The position numbers were made by a program, and so were the translations under genes. The notes under the pieces are model-generated. The model was not told where the DNA came from, did not search any database, and worked only from the letters and a program-made list of their open reading frames with translations. A stretch of 55,577 nucleotides of DNA from an uncultured Candidatus Saccharibacteria bacterium (GTDB taxonomy: Bacteria > Patescibacteriota > Saccharimonadia > Saccharimonadales > Saccharimonadaceae). This document shows, piece after piece, positions 1 through 6,917 of this stretch. The stretch lies in the NCBI GenBank assembly GCA_937924995.1, contig CALEXY010000021.1, forward strand, positions 1 to 55,577, given 5' to 3'. The first letter of the stretch is position 1, and every line of letters starts with the position of its first letter.

Positions 1-22
1 ACTCCACTCGAAGTCTATAGGT

Positions 23-51
23 CTCAAAGTGTTGCACTTGAGGGGTTAGAG
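23..51 (-). promoter_or_regulatory. Palindromic element, copy 1
   Basis: An imperfect palindrome reads CTCAAAGTG, three bases, CACTTGAG (23-42), followed by GGGGTTAGAG. Its reverse complement closely matches elements at 34512-34531 and 35345-35364, each lying upstream of a promoter. In this orientation it would serve a gene left of the window. It is inferred to be an operator or a conserved upstream element. Confidence 0.5.
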
Positions 52-82
52 TAGGACAAAATTTTACTCTTTAGTCTAAAAC

Positions 83-748
83 ATGTATGATAAAGATATG
101 AGTAAAATCAATATATTGTTAGCTAATTCCAGCGAAGAATTTAACGAGGCTAAAAGTGAAATTATAGATGCTATAAAGGAAGTCGAAAAATATACTTTTA
201 CTAAGTTGAAGATTGATTGGAATATCGACCTAGTTGTAAATAATCGCATGGATTTTTTGGTAATTCCGGAAGACGGCGTGGGTGGATATACTTATGCGAG
301 TGACTTTATCGTCATTTTTTTAGATTTGAAAACAATGACAATTTCGCATCTTAAAGAGATGTTGGTTCATGAACTTGGTCATGCTGCGCGTTGGGGGAAG
401 AATGACGAATGGATGAATACATTGTTTGACGGGATGATTTCGGAAGGGGTTGCGACGTATTTTGGTACAGAATTTGCAAAGAATAATAGTGATAAGCAGT
501 TTTTTACTAAAGCCATGCTGGAACGCAGTGACGAAGAAAATGAACGTATTCTAAATGAGCTTCGCGGTAATCTTGATGATAAAAATTATGACTATAATAC
601 GATTTTCTTTACTGGTAACAATAAATTACCACGCTGGTCTGGCTATTCATTGGGGTATTATTTGGTGAAGAAATATTTGGAGAAGACGCACAAGACAATC
701 GAAGAGGCATTTGCCGATAAATATGAAGATTTTAGAATTGTGCTTTAG
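83..748 (+). CDS. Putative Zn-dependent protease (DUF2268-like)
   Basis: This 221-residue protein is probably a small metalloprotease of the DUF2268 type. It has the zinc motif HELGH (about residues 97-101) in the context VHELGHAARW, and a downstream acidic SEGVATYFG segment that fits the third ligand of gluzincins. A GYSLGYYLVKKYLE segment near the C-terminus is typical of that family. No signal peptide is seen, so it is probably cytoplasmic. The start is uncertain: an alternative ATG lies at 98, and neither has a Shine-Dalgarno sequence. A TAGTCT box ends five bases before ATG 83, so the mRNA may be leaderless. The substrate is unknown. Confidence 0.75.
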   Translation: MYDKDMSKINILLANSSEEFNEAKSEIIDAIKEVEKYTFTKLKIDWNIDLVVNNRMDFLVIPEDGVGGYTYASDFIVIFLDLKTMTISHLKEMLVHELGHAARWGKNDEWMNTLFDGMISEGVATYFGTEFAKNNSDKQFFTKAMLERSDEENERILNELRGNLDDKNYDYNTIFFTGNNKLPRWSGYSLGYYLVKKYLEKTHKTIEEAFADKYEDFRIVL

Positions 749-756
749 ATTTTTAT

Positions 757-786
757 AAAAAATACCCCCACCTTTCGGTGAGGGGT
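757..786 (-). terminator. Rho-independent terminator of the 810-995 gene
   Basis: On the minus strand a GC-rich stem (ACCCCTCACC with GGTGGGGGT, loop GAAA) is followed by a T run. It lies directly after the stop codon of the 61-residue gene. Confidence 0.8.
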
Positions 787-809
787 CGGTGAAGCTTAAG
801 TTCAAGGAT

Positions 810-995
810 TTAACGGCGATAATCCGGGCGATCGGACTTCATCATCCTATGCGCAAGCTGCATAATCTCCCATTTGTCATTAATCTTAACTTTATGACAG
901 TAGTAGTTCTTGCCGGTGATTTTCATTTCTTTGTCATTAATTAATTGAACCCGATATTCGTCACGTTTTTCTTGAATTTTTCTGATAATGGCCAT
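810..995 (-). CDS. Small hypothetical protein, 61 aa
   Basis: I do not recognise this protein. It is 61 residues long, charged and soluble, with no membrane segment, and starts MAIIRKIQEKRDEYRVQL. The start at 995 is chosen because GAGGAGGG lies at ideal spacing before this ATG; an in-frame upstream ATG at 1031 has no such site. The gene is a single transcription unit with its own promoter (1075-1102) and terminator (757-786). The Lys/Arg-rich composition would allow nucleic acid binding, but this is a guess. Confidence 0.6.
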   Translation of the reverse strand: MAIIRKIQEKRDEYRVQLINDKEMKITGKNYYCHKVKINDKWEIMQLAHRMMKSDRPDYRR

Positions 996-1074
996 CTTTC
1001 CCTCCTCGATAAACGCAAAAGAAAACTTCATTATAAGGTAAGTTACATTAAAACTGATGTTTTAACTAAATATT

Positions 1075-1102
1075 ATTATACAATTTTAAATTTTTGTGTC
1101 AA
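1075..1102 (-). promoter_or_regulatory. Promoter TTGACA-N16-TATAAT
   Basis: The -35 box TTGACA (1097-1102) and -10 box TATAAT (1075-1080) are consensus matches 16 bases apart. The -35 box overlaps the T tract of the terminator of the next gene upstream, so terminator and promoter are fused. Confidence 0.8.
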
Positions 1103-1129
1103 AAAATTACCCCCTCCGGATGGAGAGGG
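1101..1129 (-). terminator. Rho-independent terminator of the 1141-1341 gene
   Basis: On the minus strand CCCTCTCC pairs with GGAGGGGG around loop ATCC, and is followed by TAATTTTTT, which runs straight into TTGACA of the next promoter. Confidence 0.8.
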
Positions 1130-1140
1130 CTTGGTGAAAT

Positions 1141-1341
1141 CTAGTTACATTTTATTGCTTCAAATACGATAGGTACTAAAAATAGACTTAGTATTACGAA
1201 GGATGCGAGTGTGCCATATTCAGTTATTGTAGATGGTTGAGAAAAAATACTATAGAATAAGTAAATAATCAATGCTACAGCAAATAAACCTGAAATGATC
1301 ATCATAAAAACATCCAATTTTTCATTAAAATTATTCTTCAT
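1141..1341 (-). CDS. Small two-helix membrane protein, 66 aa
   Basis: The product is a 66-residue hypothetical protein with two hydrophobic segments, about residues 10-32 (VFMMIISGLFAVALIIYLFY) and 44-60 (LASFVILSLFLVPIVFE), so it is probably an inner membrane protein. The start at 1341 is supported by GGGGGAAT before the ATG; an upstream in-frame ATG at 1383 would add 14 residues without a good ribosome site. It is transcribed alone from a consensus promoter at 1448-1476, with a perfect hairpin near the mRNA 5' end. Its function is unknown. Confidence 0.6.
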   Translation of the reverse strand: MKNNFNEKLDVFMMIISGLFAVALIIYLFYSIFSQPSTITEYGTLASFVILSLFLVPIVFEAIKCN

Positions 1342-1416
1342 AATAATTCCCCCTTTTATAAATAGAAAAATTTGTTTCGACAATTTAATTGGTTGGTTTC
1401 ACCAAATTTATAAGTT

Positions 1417-1444
1417 ACAATCAAAGAGTCAAACCTTTGATTGT
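1417..1444 (-). promoter_or_regulatory. Perfect 10-bp hairpin near the mRNA 5' end
   Basis: ACAATCAAAG (1417-1426) and CTTTGATTGT (1435-1444) form a perfect inverted repeat with an 8-base loop. It starts 3 bases downstream of the -10 box of the 1141-1341 gene. It could be an operator or an mRNA-stabilising 5' stem. Confidence 0.6.
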
Positions 1445-1447
1445 TAT

Positions 1448-1476
1448 ATTGTATCATTTTTATGCTTATTTGTCAA
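1448..1476 (-). promoter_or_regulatory. Promoter TTGACA-N17-TACAAT
   Basis: The -35 TTGACA is at 1471-1476 and the -10 TACAAT at 1448-1453, with a 17-base spacer. It drives the small membrane protein gene, leaving a leader of roughly 100 bases. Confidence 0.8.
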
Positions 1477-1505
1477 TCTAGTTTATGCTTAAATTATTTT
1501 TTGTC

Positions 1506-1534
1506 AAAAAATTACCCCCTCCGGAAGGAAGGGG
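1506..1534 (-). terminator. Rho-independent terminator of the 1554-2171 gene
   Basis: On the minus strand CCCCTTCC pairs with GGAGGGGG (one G-U), followed by TAATTTTTTGACA. It is nearly the same sequence as the terminator at 1101-1129, including the trailing TTGACA. Confidence 0.8.
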
Positions 1535-1553
1535 TGGTTAGGATTGGTCTAGA

Positions 1554-2171
1554 TTAAGACCAGAGACGCAGGTCCGATAAAATATCCCGAAACCAAGTAA
1601 GCTTTCTTTTTTCTCGTCGCAAGGTGTAGGGTTTGACTGGTTCAGGCGGTGGTATTGGAGGTAAATTACTGAAAAGCTCTGGATAAACTACGGATATCTG
1701 GGTTCTGAATGCGTAGTTAACCATTGTGTTAAAGATTAAAACCGGAATTTCTTCTCCGCCAAAAGTGATTAGGAAGGGATCACCAAAACATGCATCGACG
1801 ACGAACTTAGAGGATCTTCTTCTCACATGATTTTTGATGATTTGGCGTTTTTCCAGCGTCGTAAAATTGATACGACGAATATGGGCTGGAGCGTCAAGCT
1901 GTCTAGCGTATCGACGATTTTCGATTTTTAGCACGTCTAGATCTTGAAGAATCTCCAATTGGGTAGCAATCTTAAGTCCTTGAAAATGGAAGCCTGCAGG
2001 AATTTCTGCTTCGTCGACTTGTTTGGTTATCAAGTCGTTAACAATGGAGTAAATCGGTAAATTAAGGGTCTGATTATCCGGATGGATGCTATGTTTAATA
2101 GACCACGCATTGATTATTCTAATTTTGCCTGCCATGATGTCCTCGTAGATTTGATTTTTACTGAGCAACAT
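1554..2171 (-). CDS. Hypothetical protein, faint dCTP deaminase-like N-terminus
   Basis: This protein of about 205 residues has no confident family. Its first residues (MLLSKNQIYEDIMAGKIRI) resemble the opening of dCTP deaminases, and EIPAGFHFQGLKIATQLEI loosely resembles the IPPG..LA.TLE stretch of that fold, but the SSLAR catalytic signature is absent. If related at all, it is a non-catalytic derivative. The C-terminal third has a proline-rich stretch (LPPIPPPEPVKP) and a basic tail. The ATG at 2171 is preferred because GAGAGG precedes it at normal spacing; a GTG at 2180 is possible. It has its own promoter at 2246-2274. Confidence 0.45.
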   Translation of the reverse strand: MLLSKNQIYEDIMAGKIRIINAWSIKHSIHPDNQTLNLPIYSIVNDLITKQVDEAEIPAGFHFQGLKIATQLEILQDLDVLKIENRRYARQLDAPAHIRRINFTTLEKRQIIKNHVRRRSSKFVVDACFGDPFLITFGGEEIPVLIFNTMVNYAFRTQISVVYPELFSNLPPIPPPEPVKPYTLRREKRKLTWFRDILSDLRLWS

Positions 2172-2245
2172 GGTATTCACCTCTCTTTCTGAAAGATGTG
2201 ATGTCCTAACTTAAAGTGCATATTCGTTGGACGAGATACAGATTA

Positions 2246-2274
2246 ATTTTAGCTTATTAGGTGAGTATTTTCAA
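2246..2274 (-). promoter_or_regulatory. Promoter TTGAAA-N17-TAAAAT
   Basis: The -35 TTGAAA is at 2269-2274 and the -10 TAAAAT at 2246-2251. The leader downstream contains GCACTTTAAG, a half of the palindrome seen at 23, 34512 and 35345. Confidence 0.65.
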
Positions 2275-2352
2275 ATTATTAATAAAAGTGTCCGGTTGTA
2301 GATCATAAAGTATCCTATACTATTGTTGAAGTTTTGAGTTAATACGTGGGTT

Positions 2353-2380
2353 TTGCTTTTTTGGTAATCTATATTATAAT
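2353..2380 (+). promoter_or_regulatory. Promoter TTGCTT-N16-TATAAT
   Basis: The -10 TATAAT is at 2375-2380 and TTGCTT at 2353-2358. It leaves a leader of about 65 bases before the ATG at 2453. Confidence 0.65.
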
Positions 2381-2452
2381 AAACAGGTCTTGAATTTCAT
2401 TCAGATGAACTTTGTAAAATTGGTAAAGTTAGATTATCGAAAGGGGGATTTT

Positions 2453-3040
2453 ATGGATAATCGAAATGGAAACATGGGAATCGGCACACCCGATCATTCT
2501 CAAAATAATGGGACGCGAAAATTATGGCAAAGATTCTTTAGGACACTTATTTGCTGTACTTTTGCGGTTTTTGTTGCTCGAATTTTACTTATAAATAGCG
2601 GGATTCCGCTAAGTTATACTTGGCAAGTCGTACTTAGTTGTATTTTTGGTAACTTATTAGCTGCTGCCGACATTAATTCCACGGGAATTTATCTCTCTAG
2701 ATATGGAATGAATGCGCCTAACTATGGAAATCGAACAAAAGTTTTCTTACTTTTGAGGATTACTATTGTCAGTGCAGCTATCGCATTAAGGTCGTTTAGG
2801 CTGATTGATACTACAGTGCTTACTGTAGTAGTGACTTTTGTTATTGTGTTGCAATGGTTCGCTAGAATTTATGATGATCGCAGATCGTTGATCACCAGAG
2901 AAGAAGTCTGGTGTGTTTCGCGTCGAGAGTGGATACCCACAATAATTTTACTTGTGGTTTTAAACTTAACTTTCGGCTTATCTTCAGTGCTTTGTCTTTT
3001 GATTATGTTCTTGTATACAATTGTACTTTATTGCTTCTAA
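2453..3040 (+). CDS. Polytopic membrane protein, 195 aa, unknown
   Basis: I do not recognise this protein. After a polar N-terminal tail of about 30 residues it has about five hydrophobic segments: LICCTFAVFVARILLI, WQVVLSCIFGNLLAA, VFLLLRITIVSAAIAL, TVLTVVVTFVIVLQWFA, and a double one at the C-terminus. It should be an integral membrane protein. GAAAGGGGGAT lies just before ATG 2453, which decides this start over an ATG at 2390. The gene is monocistronic, with a promoter at 2353-2380 and a terminator at 3050, and is convergent with the ribosomal operon. Confidence 0.6.
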   Translation: MDNRNGNMGIGTPDHSQNNGTRKLWQRFFRTLICCTFAVFVARILLINSGIPLSYTWQVVLSCIFGNLLAAADINSTGIYLSRYGMNAPNYGNRTKVFLLLRITIVSAAIALRSFRLIDTTVLTVVVTFVIVLQWFARIYDDRRSLITREEVWCVSRREWIPTIILLVVLNLTFGLSSVLCLLIMFLYTIVLYCF

Positions 3041-3049
3041 CTTACCGAC

Positions 3050-3080
3050 ACCCCTTCTGTATTCAGAAGGGGTTTTTGTT
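3050..3080 (+). terminator. Rho-independent terminator, perfect 10-bp stem
   Basis: ACCCCTTCTG (3050-3059) pairs perfectly with CAGAAGGGGT (3064-3073), followed by a T run. It ends the membrane protein transcript. Confidence 0.9.
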
Positions 3081-3104
3081 TATGAATATTTATTTAAATT
3101 TATC

Positions 3105-3139
3105 ATAAAAATAAGGCCAGGAGTTCTGACCTTATTTTT
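3105..3139 (-). terminator. Terminator of the ribosomal protein operon
   Basis: AAAATAAGG and CCTTATTTT form the outer stem, with a CAG/CTG inner stem. It sits just after the S8 stop codon and marks the end of the operon. No L6 gene follows. Confidence 0.8.
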
Positions 3140-3148
3140 TCTAGTTTA

Positions 3149-3550
3149 TTACCAAACCTTGACTAAGATTTCACCACCGAGGCGAGCTTTGCGGGCTTCC
3201 TCACCAGTCATGATACCTTTTGAAGTCGAGACGAGGATGACACCACGACCGGATTTGACCTTTGGAAGATCATCGGCGGAAGTGTAAACACGGCGACCAG
3301 GTTTACTGACCTTAGTGATTTCGTTAATACGAGCGATTTCGTCAGCTTGATTGATTAAGACGTGAATGAAATTGCGTGGTTTTGCTTCTTCGATAGAGAA
3401 GTCAGCGATAAACTTGGTTTTCTTGAGACCTTCTAGTACAGCAAGCTTTAATTTAGAAGTTGGTACAACAATCTCGTTTTTGTTGACGAGAATAGCATTG
3501 CGGATACGAGTGATAAGGTCGGCAATTTGATCTGTTGATTGTAATGACAT
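3149..3550 (-). CDS. rpsH: Small ribosomal subunit protein S8
   Basis: S8 binds the central domain of 16S rRNA and is needed for early 30S assembly. The 133-residue product has the expected length and the S8 signature near the C-terminus (VSTSKGIMTGEEARKARLGG), and the N-terminal DLITRIRNA block. GAAAGGAT precedes the ATG. It is the last gene of the operon here; in most bacteria L6, L18 and S5 would follow, but a terminator comes next instead. S8 represses the spc operon in E. coli; whether that holds here is unknown. Confidence 0.97.
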   Translation of the reverse strand: MSLQSTDQIADLITRIRNAILVNKNEIVVPTSKLKLAVLEGLKKTKFIADFSIEEAKPRNFIHVLINQADEIARINEITKVSKPGRRVYTSADDLPKVKSGRGVILVSTSKGIMTGEEARKARLGGEILVKVW

Positions 3551-3562
3551 ATCTTATCCTTT

Positions 3563-3832
3563 CTACCAGCTACTCTTTGTTACACCAGGGATTTCACCCT
3601 TGCTTGCTTTTTCGCGGAAGCTAATACGGCTGAGACCGAAGCGGCGCATGTAGCCACGTGGACGACCGTCGAGCATATCACGATTTTTTAACCTAGTTGG
3701 GCTGGAATTTTTTGGTAGCTTCTGAAGACCTTCGAGGTCGCCAGCGGCTTTAAGTTCAGCACGCTTTGCTTTGTACTTATCGTACAATTTTTGACGCTTG
3801 AGGTCACGGAGTACTGCAGACTTTTTGGCCAT
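3563..3832 (-). CDS. rpsN: Small ribosomal subunit protein S14, zinc-free form
   Basis: S14 sits in the head of the 30S subunit. The 89-residue length and the block LDGRPRGYMRRFGLSRISFRE match the long, cysteine-free S14 of E. coli type; there is no CxxC zinc motif. The start at 3832 is chosen because MAKKSAVLRD is the canonical N-terminus and AAGGAG lies before it, inside the end of the L5 gene; an ATG at 3868 would add 12 spurious residues. It is separated from L5 by one base. Confidence 0.96.
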   Translation of the reverse strand: MAKKSAVLRDLKRQKLYDKYKAKRAELKAAGDLEGLQKLPKNSSPTRLKNRDMLDGRPRGYMRRFGLSRISFREKASKGEIPGVTKSSW

Positions 3833-3833
3833 G

Positions 3834-4403
3834 TTATTTGTTCTCCTTTTTCTCGAATGGCATACCAAATGCCTCTAATAATTTACGGCTAGCTTCTTTT
3901 GAACCGTTCTTGATGATGAAGGTGATTTCAAGACCGTGAAGAATAGAAGCATCTTCGAAGGTAATTTCTGGGAAGACGGTTTGTTCTTTAAGACCGACGG
4001 AATAGTTGCCTTGTTCATCAAAAGATTTGCTAGGGACGCCGTGAAAATCACGAACGTGTGGCAAAGCGATGTTAATGAAGCGGTCAACGAATTCATACAT
4101 CTTATCATTACGCAAAGTGGTGAGGTAACCAACTGGGGCACCCATGCCTTTACGAATTTTGAAGGTAGCAATAGATTTCTTTGCTAGTCTAGAGGTGGAA
4201 GCTTGACCGGTAATCTTAGCAAGAGTAAGAGCTACGGTTTCGGTGTAGTGCTTATCTTCACGCTTTTTACCAACACCACAAGATACGATGACTTTTTCAA
4301 GCTTTGGTACTTGGTTGATGTTCTTGATGTTAAGCTCTTTTTCTAGGTCTTTTACGATTTTGTCTTGGTATAAGACTTTCAAACGTGGGGTATATTCAGC
4401 CAT
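3834..4403 (-). CDS. rplE: Large ribosomal subunit protein L5
   Basis: L5 binds 5S rRNA and forms part of the central protuberance of the 50S subunit. The 189-residue protein has the usual length, with the N-terminal PRLK..Y and the conserved stretches VEKVIVSCGVG-like (residues about 36-46) and IRKGMGAPVGYLTTLR (about 83-98). It lies two bases after the L24 stop codon and is tightly coupled to S14 downstream. Confidence 0.97.
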   Translation of the reverse strand: MAEYTPRLKVLYQDKIVKDLEKELNIKNINQVPKLEKVIVSCGVGKKREDKHYTETVALTLAKITGQASTSRLAKKSIATFKIRKGMGAPVGYLTTLRNDKMYEFVDRFINIALPHVRDFHGVPSKSFDEQGNYSVGLKEQTVFPEITFEDASILHGLEITFIIKNGSKEASRKLLEAFGMPFEKKENK

Positions 4404-4405
4404 GA

Positions 4406-4633
4406 TTATTTCCCTTCTTTCTTAAGATTGGAAAGATCGATACCGACGTGAATATCTTTCTTACCACCCTTTGGATTAAATTGAGTGGCTTTAATGTGGC
4501 GCTCGCGAATGCCGATACCTTCGATCATTGCTTTGTGAGCGGCACGATCCATTTTGACGATTTTACCAGTCTGACCTTTGTGGTCGCCGGCAATGATTTT
4601 TACCATATCGCCAGATTTTAAATTCTGTGCCAT
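4406..4633 (-). CDS. rplX: Large ribosomal subunit protein L24, short form
   Basis: L24 initiates 50S assembly by binding 23S rRNA. At 75 residues it is shorter than the usual 100-105: it keeps the KOW motif (GDMVKIIAGDHKGQTGKIVKM) and a short tail but lacks most of the C-terminal extension. The lysine-rich end (NLKKEGK) leads into the L5 start. The shortening fits a reduced ribosome, as reported for CPR bacteria. Confidence 0.95.
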   Translation of the reverse strand: MAQNLKSGDMVKIIAGDHKGQTGKIVKMDRAAHKAMIEGIGIRERHIKATQFNPKGGKKDIHVGIDLSNLKKEGK

Positions 4634-4634
4634 A

Positions 4635-5003
4635 TTATAGAACCTCCGGTGCTAAACTGATAATCTTGTTGAAGCCGAGTTCACGAAGCTCACGTGGGAC
4701 TGGTCCGAAGACACGAGTACCCTTTGGAGTTTTGTCGTCGTTCACGATCACGGCGGCGTTGTCGTCGAAGCGGATGGTAGAACCATCAGCACGGCGAATT
4801 TGGCCACGAGTACGGACGATAACGGCACGAACTACTGCTTTTTTCTTAATATTGCCTGTAGGAGATGCGTCCTTTACGCTGGCGGTGACAATGTCACCAA
4901 CACGAGCGTAACGAGCGCGAGTTCCACCGAGGACACGGATTACGCCAAGTTCCTTGGCTCCGCTGTTATCTGCGACAGCTAATCTAGTTTCCTGTTGAAT
5001 CAT
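4635..5003 (-). CDS. rplN: Large ribosomal subunit protein L14
   Basis: L14 lies at the subunit interface and contacts 16S rRNA through bridge B8; it is also the docking site of the silencing factor RsfS. The 122-residue length is exactly that of the family. The signatures MIQQETRLAVADNSGAKEL at the N-terminus and GTRVFGPVPRELRELGFNKIISLAPEVL at the C-terminus are intact, shown here as two separate blocks. It overlaps nothing and is one base from L24. Confidence 0.97.
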   Translation of the reverse strand: MIQQETRLAVADNSGAKELGVIRVLGGTRARYARVGDIVTASVKDASPTGNIKKKAVVRAVIVRTRGQIRRADGSTIRFDDNAAVIVNDDKTPKGTRVFGPVPRELRELGFNKIISLAPEVL

Positions 5004-5004
5004 C

Positions 5005-5304
5005 TTATTTTTCCTCTCCTTCTTCTAGGTCACCACTAACTTCAGCTTTAAGTTCGACTGAATCGTGAGACTTTTCAAGAATTTTGACGAGTTTATAGGT
5101 ACAAGTCTTTGAGTAAGGACGGCAGGCGATGATCTCAACCTTATCACCAAGCTTAGCCTCATTTGCTTCATCATGAGCGGTGTACTTACGGGTGTGTGAG
5201 TACTGCTTGTGATAAAGTGGATGAGTTTCACGGCTGGTAATGGAGACGGTGATGGTCTTATCGCGCTTATCAGAGGTAACTACTCCTTGAAGTGTTTTTG
5301 CCAT
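5005..5304 (-). CDS. rpsQ: Small ribosomal subunit protein S17
   Basis: S17 is a primary 16S rRNA binding protein with an OB fold. The 99-residue product starts with the typical LQGVVTSDKRDKTITVSI and contains the conserved YTAHDEANEAKLGDKVEI block. The tail of about 20 acidic residues (VELKAEVSGDLEEGEEK) is longer than in E. coli S17 (84 residues). It lies between L29 and L14. Confidence 0.96.
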   Translation of the reverse strand: MAKTLQGVVTSDKRDKTITVSITSRETHPLYHKQYSHTRKYTAHDEANEAKLGDKVEIIACRPYSKTCTYKLVKILEKSHDSVELKAEVSGDLEEGEEK

Positions 5305-5306
5305 AC

Positions 5307-5486
5307 TTAGGCTCCTTTTCCTTGATTAATTAAAGTTAGTGCTTTAGCGATTTCTTTGCGCAAAGCTTTGATACGATGTGGATTTTGCAAGGTACCTTCG
5401 TAGAGTCCACGCTTAGCTTCGAGAAGCTCTTGCTTTAACTCAGCGACGGTTTTAACCTTGGCGGTTTCAGTTTTCTTGTCTGCCAT
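5307..5486 (-). CDS. rpmC: Large ribosomal subunit protein L29
   Basis: L29 sits next to the 50S exit tunnel and helps dock the signal recognition particle and trigger factor. The short frame encodes 59 residues (MADKKTETAKVKTVAEL at the start, ending NQGKGA), with the family signature of an alpha-helical hairpin: ELKQELLEAKRGLYE, then NPHRIKALRKEIAKAL. It fills exactly the gap between L16 and S17, its usual place, two bases from both neighbours. Confidence 0.93.
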   Translation of the reverse strand: MADKKTETAKVKTVAELKQELLEAKRGLYEGTLQNPHRIKALRKEIAKALTLINQGKGA

Positions 5487-5488
5487 GA

Positions 5489-5908
5489 TTAAATTTCACC
5501 TTTCCTTACAAATTTACAACGTACTGGAAGCTTGTGAGAGGCAAGACGAAGTGCTTCTTTTGCCTGTTCTTCAGTGACTTCAGCCATTTCGAACATCACA
5601 GTACCAGTTTTAACTTTAGCTACGTAAAATTGTGGTTCACCTTTACCAGAACCCATTTTCACATCAAGAGGTTTCTTGGTGACAGGGGTGTGTGGGAAGA
5701 TGCGGATCCAAATTTTACCACCACGCTTAATATAGCGGGTAATAGCTTGACGGGCAGCCTCGATTTGGCGGGAATTGATGCGTTCATTGTCGAGAGACAT
5801 GAGACCAAATTCACCAAAAGCGACAGTGTTACAGCGAGTAGCTACGCCATCATTTTTACCTTTTCTAACCTTACGGTGCGCAACGCGACTTGGAAGTAAA
5901 ATAGCCAT
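5489..5908 (-). CDS. rplP: Large ribosomal subunit protein L16
   Basis: L16 contacts the A-site finger and helps tRNA accommodation in the 50S subunit. The 139-residue protein has the normal length. Conserved blocks include GEFGLMSLDNERINSRQIEAAR near residue 32 and RIFPHTPVTKKPLDVKMGSGKG near residue 69. The MGSGKG loop that approaches tRNA is intact. Confidence 0.97.
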   Translation of the reverse strand: MAILLPSRVAHRKVRKGKNDGVATRCNTVAFGEFGLMSLDNERINSRQIEAARQAITRYIKRGGKIWIRIFPHTPVTKKPLDVKMGSGKGEPQFYVAKVKTGTVMFEMAEVTEEQAKEALRLASHKLPVRCKFVRKGEI

Positions 5909-5910
5909 AT

Positions 5911-6537
5911 TTATTTTTCTCCCTTATAAATCCAAACCTTAACACCTACGATACCGGCGATGGTTGGAGCGTGATGACAGTGGAAATCGATGTCAGCGCG
6001 GAGAGTGTGTAGAGGAACTGAACCCTCGATGAATTTCTCACGGCGAGACATTTCGGCGCCATTAAGACGACCAGAAACTTCGACACGAACACCTTTAGCG
6101 CCTGCGGCCATGGTAGACTGAGTAGCCATCTTGACGGCACGGCGGAAGTTCATACGCTTACCAAGTTGGAAACCGATATTTTCAGCAACGAGCTTGGCGG
6201 ATAATTCAGGTTTCTTAACTTCTTCCACATTGAGGCGGATTGGTTGAGAAACGAATTTTTCCAATTCTTTCTTTAATTCATTAATACCAGCACCTTGTTT
6301 GCCGATAACTGCACCAGCCTTAGCGGTACGAATAGTAACCGTGGTAAGGTTGTCAGTACGTTCGATTTCGATGCGGGCAATGGTTGGGCGAGCTTTGAAG
6401 CGGTTTTCAATAGTCTCGCGGATCTTGACGTCTTCGATTAACCATTTTTTGAAATCAGTGTTCTTAGTGAACCATTTGGAGGCCCAATCTTTACTGATTT
6501 GAAGGCGATAAGAAACCGGGTTTACTTTTTGACCCAT
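5911..6537 (-). CDS. rpsC: Small ribosomal subunit protein S3
   Basis: S3 forms part of the mRNA entry site and its helicase activity. The 208-residue protein contains the KH domain with GxxG loop (GAVIGKQGAGI, about residues 76-86) and the C-terminal S3 domain signature (RRAVKMATQSTMAAGAKGVRVEVSGRL in two blocks). At 208 residues it lacks the C-terminal tail of E. coli S3 (233). Its ATG overlaps the L22 stop by one base (TAATG), which indicates translational coupling. Confidence 0.97.
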   Translation of the reverse strand: MGQKVNPVSYRLQISKDWASKWFTKNTDFKKWLIEDVKIRETIENRFKARPTIARIEIERTDNLTTVTIRTAKAGAVIGKQGAGINELKKELEKFVSQPIRLNVEEVKKPELSAKLVAENIGFQLGKRMNFRRAVKMATQSTMAAGAKGVRVEVSGRLNGAEMSRREKFIEGSVPLHTLRADIDFHCHHAPTIAGIVGVKVWIYKGEK

Positions 6538-6917
6538 TACTTGTCCTCCTTAGCTGATTCTTTTTTAGCTTTTTCTTCGCCAGCTACTTCAACGAAGATG
6601 TTGCTGCTAACCTTCTCAAATGGAAGAGCGCGACCGCGTGATGCAGGAACAAAACGACGGATGCGGGTACCAGCAGTAACAGAGATACGAGCGATGCGGA
6701 TAGTCTTAGGATCAATTGAAACACCAGAGTTAATGAGGTTAGCTTTGGCAGAATCAATAGCCTTCATGACTGGACGTGCAGCGCGGCGTGGGGTGTGTTC
6801 TAGGATGACAAGAGCGTCAGCGACGTAGCGATCGCGAACGAGGCTAGCGACGACATTGGTCTTGCGTGGCATAGAATCTACACCTTTAATGTAAGCATGT
6901 GCAAAATGAGTGGACAT
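6537..6917 (-). CDS. rplV: Large ribosomal subunit protein L22
   Basis: L22 lines the 50S exit tunnel through its long beta-hairpin. The 126-residue protein is slightly longer than usual. It shows PRKTNVVASLVRDRYVADAL near residue 17 and the SAKANLINSG block near 57; the hairpin lies in ISVTAGTRIRRFVPASRGRA. A charged Lys/Glu tail (EEKAKKESAKEDK) follows. Its start overlaps the S19 stop by one base. Confidence 0.95.
   Translation of the reverse strand: MSTHFAHAYIKGVDSMPRKTNVVASLVRDRYVADALVILEHTPRRAARPVMKAIDSAKANLINSGVSIDPKTIRIARISVTAGTRIRRFVPASRGRALPFEKVSSNIFVEVAGEEKAKKESAKEDK

Noticed and set aside
3563..3868. A longer S14 starting at 3868
   Set aside because: The extra 12 residues overlap the end of L5 and do not resemble S14; the ATG at 3832 has the canonical start and a ribosome site.
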